Of a stretch of 14,104 nucleotides of DNA, positions 5,998-13,700 are shown piece by piece. Under the pieces are notes generated by a model. That model was not told where the DNA came from. It did no database searches and was given only the letters and a program-made list of their open reading frames with translations. This DNA comes from an uncultured Sulfitobacter sp. (GTDB taxonomy: Bacteria; Pseudomonadota; Alphaproteobacteria; Rhodobacterales; Rhodobacteraceae), in contig CALAIJ010000110.1 in assembly GCA_937923365.1 (NCBI GenBank), forward strand, positions 1 through 14,104, read 5' to 3'. Within the stretch, counting starts at the first letter, position 1; every line of letters begins with the position of its first letter. Made by a program: the position numbers and the translations under genes.

Positions 5998-7232
5998 GCG
6001 ATGCGGCTTTTGGTGGGCAGCCGCCGCCGCACATATTGAGCCGCCAGCAGCGGGATCAGCGCGCCGCCTGCCAAGAGCATCCACGCGAAATTGACGTGAC
6101 ACAAGGCGGTCAAACAGGCAGCGGCCCCGTGAAAGTCACGTGCATCTGCGGGGTTTGTGTAGTGTGCTGCGCCGTTAGTGCTTTCAACCTGAAGCCCGGT
6201 GGCCCCGCGTAAGATGCGCTTAAGCTGTGCATGACCAACGGGCAGATACAATGTTGCAGGCTCCTTGACCCAAGGACTCCAGCGGGGTCGCCACTCGGCC
6301 ACGTTTTCCTTGTATTCGGGCCAGCCTTCGGGGAAACGTTTCAGCAGGTCATGGCGGTGGTGCCAGCGTACCATCCCTTGCACAAAGACCCATGCCATGA
6401 CGGATGCGGCCATGATCCAGATATTCTGTAAATATGCGCCTAAGACCAGCCAGATCACTGCCGCCGATAGTTGCATCGGATTGGAGACGTACGCGTAGAT
6501 GCCGGAGCGGACCAACCGCTTGGTCGGGTCCAGCGGAATGGGCGTGCCACCCCCTTGCAGGCACAGCGACTGGTTCGCCGAAAGCCCGATCACGCAAGGG
6601 ATCGCCAGCAGTACTGCCGCAAGGGCCAGGCTGGCAGCGGAGCGGTCCAGCAGGCCCCACGTGCCGCCCATGGCCTGCATGATGAGGCTTGGAACCACCG
6701 CAAAGATCATGCCCCCCGTCATAATGGCCAACATGGCACAGCGCAGGGGCAGATGCGTGTCGGCTTGGGTCCATTTCGCCAGATAGATCGCAGGGATATG
6801 GGAGGTTGCAAAGACGAAGACGATGCCCAGAGGCCAGTAAGGGCCTGCATAGACCAAAGGCTCCAGCGAGCTGAAGATCGTGCCATGCAGCCCCACAATG
6901 ATCGGCAGACAGATCATCAGCGGGCGCGTGTTGGGGAACGTGAAATACAGTCCCGGGCCAAAAAGCACCGCACCACCGATGATGATATCCGCAGGCAAGC
7001 GGTTCAGCATCAGTGCGTCCCATCCAAAGCGCCACCAATTCGCGTGGTCGGCAATGATATGCGTTATAAAGACCATCGCCACGCCGTACAGAAAGGCGAA
7101 CAACCCGCCGATTTGCGCGCGGCGTGACAGTTGGCGCAGATGCACCATTGCGATCACCAGCACAATCGGTCCCAGTAACAGCGCCCACCGCAGGGCCAGC
7201 ATCATCGCTTCGGGCAGGACAATATCGATCAT
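5994..7232 (-). CDS. Multi-pass membrane methyltransferase-like protein (ICMT/PEMT type) with C-terminal DCC-like extension
   Basis: This integral membrane protein of 412 residues has about eight or nine hydrophobic helices before residue 290. Residues 227-255 (GGGTPIPLDPTKRLV, then SGIYAYVSNPMQL) match the SAM-binding entry of bacterial isoprenylcysteine carboxyl methyltransferase/phospholipid methyltransferase-like proteins. HHRHDLLKRFPEGWPEYKEN at 291-310, followed by V.EWRPR, corresponds to the family's second conserved block, with Asp where Glu is usual. A methyl transfer role is inferred from these motifs. Residues 325-400 resemble the C-terminal half of DUF393/DCC proteins (GLQVES, HYTNPADARDFHGAAA, CHVNFAWML) but no CxxC remains. 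The gene overlaps both neighbours by 4 bases (ATGA at 7232-7229 and 5997-5994), indicating coupled translation with a small membrane protein upstream and the P450 downstream. The substrate is unknown; a hydrophobic molecule modified by both enzymes is a reasonable guess. Confidence 0.75.
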   Translation of the reverse strand: MIDIVLPEAMMLALRWALLLGPIVLVIAMVHLRQLSRRAQIGGLFAFLYGVAMVFITHIIADHANWWRFGWDALMLNRLPADIIIGGAVLFGPGLYFTFPNTRPLMICLPIIVGLHGTIFSSLEPLVYAGPYWPLGIVFVFATSHIPAIYLAKWTQADTHLPLRCAMLAIMTGGMIFAVVPSLIMQAMGGTWGLLDRSAASLALAAVLLAIPCVIGLSANQSLCLQGGGTPIPLDPTKRLVRSGIYAYVSNPMQLSAAVIWLVLGAYLQNIWIMAASVMAWVFVQGMVRWHHRHDLLKRFPEGWPEYKENVAEWRPRWSPWVKEPATLYLPVGHAQLKRILRGATGLQVESTNGAAHYTNPADARDFHGAAACLTALCHVNFAWMLLAGGALIPLLAAQYVRRRLPTKSRIA

Positions 7233-7600
7233 CTCAGCACGCGGGATTTGATGGCGTGGCGCAGGGGGGCAGGGGCGCGCGTCTCGAAGAGTTCGACCAC
7301 CAGAAAGACCACCGGAAACCCAAGAGCGAGATACAAGGCCAGACCGGGCAGGGCGAGGATCAGGACGATCTGGATCATCACGCCCAGTTGCATCAGCGCC
7401 CCCTCCTGCGAAGTCATGTTCTGTTGCACAGCCAAAAATGCAAACGCGCAGGCGGGCAGGATCACGGTTAGGGGAAAGGCCAGAAAGGCGGTCTCGTCCC
7501 CGGCGACCAGATCACCTATCGCCACCAGGGCGCGCCAGCACACGACGATAACGGCCAGTCCGATCAGAAGCGAAAGATAGATGCGGCTGATGTTATGCAT
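7229..7600 (-). CDS. Small membrane protein of unknown function
   Basis: I do not recognise this family. The 123-residue product has three hydrophobic stretches, about residues 6-27, 38-58 and 71-100, then a basic tail (RHAIKSRVLR). It has few charged residues between helices and no catalytic motif that I can see. ATG 7600 was chosen because it places the first helix at the N-terminus. The frame is open upstream, with ATG 7642 also possible; neither has a good ribosome binding site. Its stop overlaps the start of the methyltransferase-like gene as ATGA, so it probably opens a three-gene unit. It may be a partner or scaffold for the membrane methyltransferase; that is inference from position only. 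Confidence 0.6.
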   Translation of the reverse strand: MHNISRIYLSLLIGLAVIVVCWRALVAIGDLVAGDETAFLAFPLTVILPACAFAFLAVQQNMTSQEGALMQLGVMIQIVLILALPGLALYLALGFPVVFLVVELFETRAPAPLRHAIKSRVLR

Positions 7601-7701
7601 GGGCGGCCTGTCTGAATGGGATGCATCCTTGGGGTCCCTCATATCCGAGGTGCGCGCGTAGATCGACGGTTTTCCTGTCCTTGCGACCATTTGAAACGAA
7701 A

Positions 7702-7730
7702 CGCCGCCACATCCTTTCAGATGGGCGGCG
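7702..7730 (-). terminator. Large hairpin downstream of RTX gene, probable terminator
   Basis: CGCCGCC (7702-7708) pairs with GGCGGCG (7724-7730), and CATC (7710-7713) continues the stem with GATG (7720-7723) after one bulged A. The loop is six bases. On the minus strand it is followed by TTTCGTTTC, a broken T tract. It lies about 45 bases past the RTX stop codon and probably ends that transcript, perhaps incompletely. Confidence 0.6.
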
Positions 7731-7749
7731 CTTTGCACTGTCAGACCAA

Positions 7750-7766
7750 GGCGAAGTTCCTTCGCC
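7750..7766 (-). terminator. Short perfect hairpin just after RTX stop codon
   Basis: GGCGAAG and CTTCGCC form a 7-bp stem with a 3-base loop, 6 bases after the TAA. No T tract follows, so it may protect the mRNA 3' end rather than terminate by itself. Confidence 0.45.
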
Positions 7767-7772
7767 GCCGGA

Positions 7773-10700
7773 TTACAAGATCACGTCAGATGCCGAGAAG
7801 TCAGCGATGTTGAAATTCTCGATATAGAGCACGTTTCCATCGCCAAAGTTCAGGCGCATGTTCGCACCAGTATCAAGCGCCAGCGGCAATAGCTGGGCAA
7901 AATCGGTGTAGCCGAAAGAGGAGAGGTCCAGAATATCTAGCCCGTCCTCAAAGTCCTTGATCCGGTCAAAGCCACCGCCGTTGCTAAGGCCGTCGGCGTA
8001 GACAAACGTATCGGCGATGCCGTCAAAGGTGCCTGCACCGTTGCCGCCTGTCAGAACGTCATTGCCCGTGCCGCCGAACAAGGTGTCCGCGCCGCCTTGG
8101 CCGAACAGGAAGTCATCGCCGGAGCTGCCGTTCATCACATCGTTGCTGCCGCCGCCGCGCAGGTCATCGTCACCCGCACCGCCATCCATGGTATCATTCC
8201 CAAGGTTACCGCGCAGACGGTCCACGCCTTCGCCGCCTTCCAGCAGATCATTGTCCCGACCGCCATATATGTAGTCGTCGCCGCCTTCGCCAAAGAGCTC
8301 GTCCACGCCGCGCAAAGCGTAAAGCGTGTCAGCTCCTTCGCCGCCGTAAAGCGTATCGTTGCCTTCTGCGCCAATGATAAAGTCATCGCCCGCATCGCCG
8401 TAGAATACGTCGTCGCCGCCTTTGCCTTTGATCAGATCGTGGCCTGCGCCGCCTTTGATGGTGTTGCTGCCAGTATCGCCGATCAGTCGGTCGTCATGGG
8501 CCGAACCGATCAGGTTCTCGACGTTCATGTAGACATCCGCACCCCCTTCGCCTGTATCCGTGCCCGAGAAGGCGAGATAGGCGGCGATGCCCGTGCCAGA
8601 GGAGGCATAGCTGGCCGTGTCGATGCCGTCGCCCCCGTCAATGGTGTCGTCGCCTTCATCGCCCATTAGCACGTCTTGGCCGCTGCCGCCCATGAGGTAG
8701 TCATTGCCAATGCCACCGCTGATGAAATCATCGTCGATGCCGCCGCTGATGCTGTCCCAGCCTCTGCCGCCGATCAGCATGTTACTGCCAGCGATCCCCA
8801 ATATGATGTCATTGCCACGGCCACCATCAATGAAGTTGTCTTCAAGGTTGCCATAAAGGTCGTCATTTCCGCGGTTGGCGATGATCCCTTCGATGCCAAT
8901 AAAGGTGTCTATGTCGCCATAGCTATCGCTTGCCCCTTTGAAGCCCAGAATTTCGCCTGAGAGGTCCACGACAATCCGGTGGGTGCTGCTGTTTGCCGTG
9001 CCGGTTTCATCGCTGTAGTCGGCGATATCCAGACCGTCCGAGCCGACAAGCGTGTCTTCCCCTTCGCGGCCTGCCAGCACGTCATTGCCTGCCCCTCCTG
9101 CAAGGAAATCATCGGTGGACCTGCCGCGATATTCATCATCGTAGCGGGTCAACACGACCTTTTCGACATCTGTGAGGTCGGCAATATCGCGCGATGTGCC
9201 TGTATTCGGGTCCAGATCGAAGGAGTCGCGGGTAGAGACTTCGATGGCGGCTTCCATGTCGACAAGGATCGCCGCGCCAAAGTCGGAGAAGTCGACCACA
9301 TCAATGCCGCCCGCGCCATCGAACTGGTCAAAGCCACCGCCGCCCGCTTCGGCGTCGTAGAGGAAGTAGTCATCCGTGCCCGCGCCTGTAAAGACATCGT
9401 CCCCCTGGCTTGCAACAAAACGCTCAAAGTTGGAAATCGTGTCGGTGTCGATCCCCGTACCAGTTGCGGTCCCGAGCAGATAGTTCCCTACCGCGTCATA
9501 GGTCAACGTCAGTGTGACGCCCTGCGTGATCTGAGAATAGTCAACGATATCAAACTGATCCGAGTTGGGGAAGTAGCTCGAATCTGCGTATATATCCAGT
9601 CCAAGGCCACCGATAACACGGTCTTCGCCGGTGCTGCTGAGGATCTCGTCGTTACCCGCACCTGTCTCAAAGATGTGGTTGAACGCATCGGCGTGGATCA
9701 GATCATTACCGCTGCCAAGGATGATGTGCTCAAAGCCGTCAATTGTATCACGGATGCCGATCGCAATAGGGCCTGCAATGCTGGGCGCGCCTTCACCGTC
9801 GCGGTCGTAGGCATATTCTGCCGCCATGTTGATGTAGATACCGTTTGTGGCCGCTGAATAGTCGATCGTGTCAAAGCCACTGCCGCCATAGTAGCGGTCG
9901 ATAAACAGCTCAGCAGAGTTCACGCCTGCCACGACATAGTCGTCGCCGCCGTATCCCCTGAACACATCCGCCCCGTCACCGTCTGTAAAGCGGTTGTCGA
10001 ACTCGTTGCCGTGGATGTAGTCATCTTCGTCAGTGCCGATGACATTCTCGAACTCGCCAATGGTGTGCTGAACGCCGTAGCTGTCCGTGTACGAAAAGGC
10101 GTCACTGTAGATGCCGTTTCCGATCAACAGAACACTGCTGGTCATGTTGACGACGATACCGCCGCCACCAAAACCCAAATCTTCCAGCGTATCAACACCG
10201 CTGCCGCCAAGAATGGTCGACGCGACAAGGGGGCCTGTGGTCCTGATCAGGTCGCCGCCTGCATTTCCGCTGAAGGTGCCCGCACTTCCGACCAGCTCGA
10301 AGATATCGTTGTAGATTGATCCCACGAATTCTTCTGTACCTGAATAGAAGATCAGGTCTTTCAAAGTGCCGCCGTCTTGGGCCGAAACACTTTCGTTGCT
10401 TACGACAAAGCCAGATCCGTGCAGCAGGGTGACGGAGTTGTCAAAGCCGGAGAAATCCAGAAGGTCGGTGCCGCCTTCGCCGTGGAATTCGTCATAACTA
10501 CCCAAAAGATCAGTGTCTTCGCCTTCGCTGTAGACGTAAACGTCGGCACCGTCGCCGCCATAGGCAATATCACGGCCTTCATTCCCGACAAGGATGTCTT
10601 CGCCATCATCACCATACATGACGTCGTCGCCGTCACCACCGACTACGGTGTCGTCACCTGCTTCGCCACGCAGCGTGTCGTTTCCTTCGTCACCGGTCAG

Positions 10701-13700
10701 GTTGTCCGCACCATCGCCGCCCAGCAGGCTGTCGTTGCCTTCGCCGCCGGACAGGGCGTCATCACCACCACGTCCATTGATGACGTCATTCCCTTCAAGA
10801 CCGATCAACAGGTTGCTGATGCGGTCGCCAGCGAGGAAGTCCGCCAAATGTGTGCCGACGATGTTCTCGATGCCGACAAACGTGTCACCTGCCGCTTCGC
10901 CAGCAAAGCCGGCATGGAACGCCAGATCGACAGTCACGCTGGCAGTCGCATTCGTATTGCGGAAGCTCACGGTGTCAAAGCCGCTGCCGCCATCAAAGAA
11001 GTCACTGCCTGCGCTGCCGCTCATCAGATCGTCGCCTGCTCCGGCAAAGTAGGTGTCTGAGTTTTCAGTGAAGGCCCGCCGCATGTTGTCGTCTTCGGTT
11101 GTGCCTTCGGCGTGCACGCCTTGGATGCCCGTACCCCCCGGTACGATCCCCGCGAGCGTAGAAAGGTCCAGCGTGCTGCGTTGATCCAGGAAGTCGAAGG
11201 TGAAGTTCAACCCGTTGCCGCCATCGGCAAAGTAATCCACGATTGTCACCGTGCCATTGCTGGCGGTCAGGACAAGGTCATCGCCCCCCACCACGGAGAA
11301 GGTGATATCGGCAAAATTCTTGTCGTCGTAGTAGATCGCCGCCCCTTCGAACGTCTCAAGCGCGATTTTGTCGACACCGCCCCCAATCACATAGGTGTCA
11401 AAGCCGTCGCCACCGATCATGATGTCCAGCCCGTTGCCTGAAACGATCAGATCATCGCCGCCGCCGCCAAAGATGGCACCGTTGCGCAGGGGGGCCACAA
11501 GAACGTCGTTGGCATCCCCGCCGCGGAACACGGTATTTTCGATGTCGCGGTAGCGCAGGCTGCCGGTGCCGTAATCCATGACCAGCGAATGGGCCTCGTT
11601 GGCGCCGCTGAACTCGCGGGCCCAGCTTGGATCGTAGCTCATCAATTCGGTCAGGTCGGTGCGGTTGGCCGATGTGCCACCGTTAAAGGTGCTGCCCAAC
11701 TGAAGACCGGCGCTGTCCAGCACTTTCAGGCTGATGCCCGCGCTCAGCTCGCTTGCCTGCACGTCGAATTGCAGCGTGTCATAGTCGTTGGCGTTGAACC
11801 CGCCGTAAAGATAGGCATGACCGCCGTTGAAAATCAGCACATCGTCGCCTGTGCCGCCGTCCAGAAGGTCGCGGTCGGTCTCTGTGCCGCCGCCGCCGCC
11901 ATAAAGCACATCTTCGCCGCCGTTGCCGTAGATCGCATCGACAAGCGCGCCGCCAACTAGCGTATCGTTACCCAAACCACCGCCAAAGTGGAGACGCTCG
12001 AACCCGCCGACCAGCGCACCGGTTCCGATGTCTTGCAGATCGCTTGCATCCCCAACGTAGTTGCCGTCCGCGTCAAAGGCGTCTTCACCAGGCGCGGCGT
12101 TGCCCATCATGTCGTCGTCTGCGACAACCGTCAGATTGCGGGTCTCTGTCGCGAGGTTGGCCAGCAGGATATCTGCGTCGCCGATGCTTTCGCCGCCCCA
12201 GACGATACCTTCGCCCATGACGATACCAATGTCATCCAGATCACCGGCGCCAGCCATGGTGAAATTCTCGAAATTCGTGAATTCTACGAAGTTGGTAGGG
12301 CCACCGTCCATGTACCAGGTTTCAATATCAGGCAATGCAAGGTAGGCCGACTGAACGGTTGCCATGCTATCGCTGGCCTGAAGATTCCACAGGGTGAAAG
12401 ACCCGTTCGCATCGCTACCATACCACCCCAAACTTCCGGTGCGCGTGCCGATCACGATCATGTCGCTGTCGTCGCCACCGTCGAGGACGTCATTGCCGTC
12501 TGAGTACCAAAGAACAGTATCGTTGCCCGCCCCACCACGCAGGATGTCTCTTCCCGCAACTGTGTTGCCTGCGGCGGTTTCACCGCCATAGATGATGTCG
12601 TCGCCCGCGCCACCATCCAGCAGGTCGTATTCGCCGCCGCCGACAAGCGTGTCGTTGCCTAAACCGGCCAGAATGACAGCCTTTTCAAAGCCTTTGACGA
12701 AGGTGCCGTTGCCCAGCACCTTGCCATCGTCGTCCGCGTCCGCGACCGTAAATTCAATGCTTTGACTTTGATCCGAGAAGTCAGCGGCAAAAACGTCCAC
12801 GTCAGAGCCGTCCGCCGCGTCGCCCGCGATATAGGTGGCACCGCCTTGGTAGAAGTGCAGGTCATTGGTGTCATCGCTGGTCACGATGTTGACGTGATCC
12901 ATCCCTCTGTGTTCCATCCACGGATCGTCGATGGCCCCCAGATTGTCGCCAAACCGCATGCCTGTCCCAAAGGTGAGGGACGTGCCGTTGCCGTCGGTCA
13001 AGAAGCCGTCGCCAAGCAGCATCAGGCCACTTTCCAAACGTTCCACCGAGTCGGAGGCTTTATATTCAAAGCGTATTGCAGCACTGGGATAGACGAAATT
13101 GGCGTCATAAAGCCCGTATTCAAGGCCCGCGCTGTCTGCCTCTGCCTCAACGATCAGCACATCGCCATCATCCGTAGAACCAAACCCGCCATTGATCGCA
13201 GGCTGATCCCCATAGATGCGGTCGGCACCGTCATCGCTCCAGTAGATCGTGTCGTTGCCGCGCCCGCCGACGATCACGTCGCGCTCTGTGGTGTTCAGGG
13301 TCTCGACGTAAAGATAGTCTCCGGTATTAATATCAAATTGCATCTTGGCGGAGGTGAAGTGTTCGAACTCACCGCCGTCGATCAGGTCGTTACCATCACC
13401 ACCGCGCAACAGATCACTGAATTTGCCGCCGACCAAGGCATCGTCAAAGTCGGTGCCCTCGATCGCAAGGCGCTCATAGCCTTTGATGTTGGAGACGCCA
13501 AACTGCAGTATCACTTCTTCGGAGTCTGTGTCAGCGGTGCCATCTTCAAGCAGACGGTCTTCTGCCGCAAAGGTAATGCCGGTCGTGACGCCCAATCGGT
13601 CTGCATAAGCGCCGAAATCGCCCATCAAAAGGTCGATGAATGCATAGGCGCCGGTCTCGTTCCCCAATGGGTCTGCGACGATGCCTTCGCCCCCGTCATA

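Larger units (their letters stand above)
7601..7772. other. Intergenic stretch between RTX gene and three-gene unit
   Basis: Apart from the two hairpins in its upper part, I see no convincing minus-strand promoter. Transcription of the small-membrane-protein/methyltransferase/P450 unit must either start at a weak unrecognised promoter between 7601 and 7700 or come from read-through past the RTX terminator. Confidence 0.4.

Noticed and set aside
5998..6102. Extended P450 start at 6102
   Set aside because: It would overlap the methyltransferase-like gene by more than 100 bases. The ATGA start at 5997 gives a normal P450 N-terminus.
6349..7188. 279-codon minus-strand frame inside the methyltransferase-like gene
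   Set aside because: It is a shifted frame on the same strand. The overlapping frame has membrane helices, methyltransferase motifs and ATGA junctions, while this one has none.
8034..11060. Regular GC-rich repeats resembling a CRISPR array or DNA satellite
   Set aside because: The units are degenerate, contiguous, in frame and encode GGxGxDxhx nonapeptides. There are no constant repeats with unique spacers.
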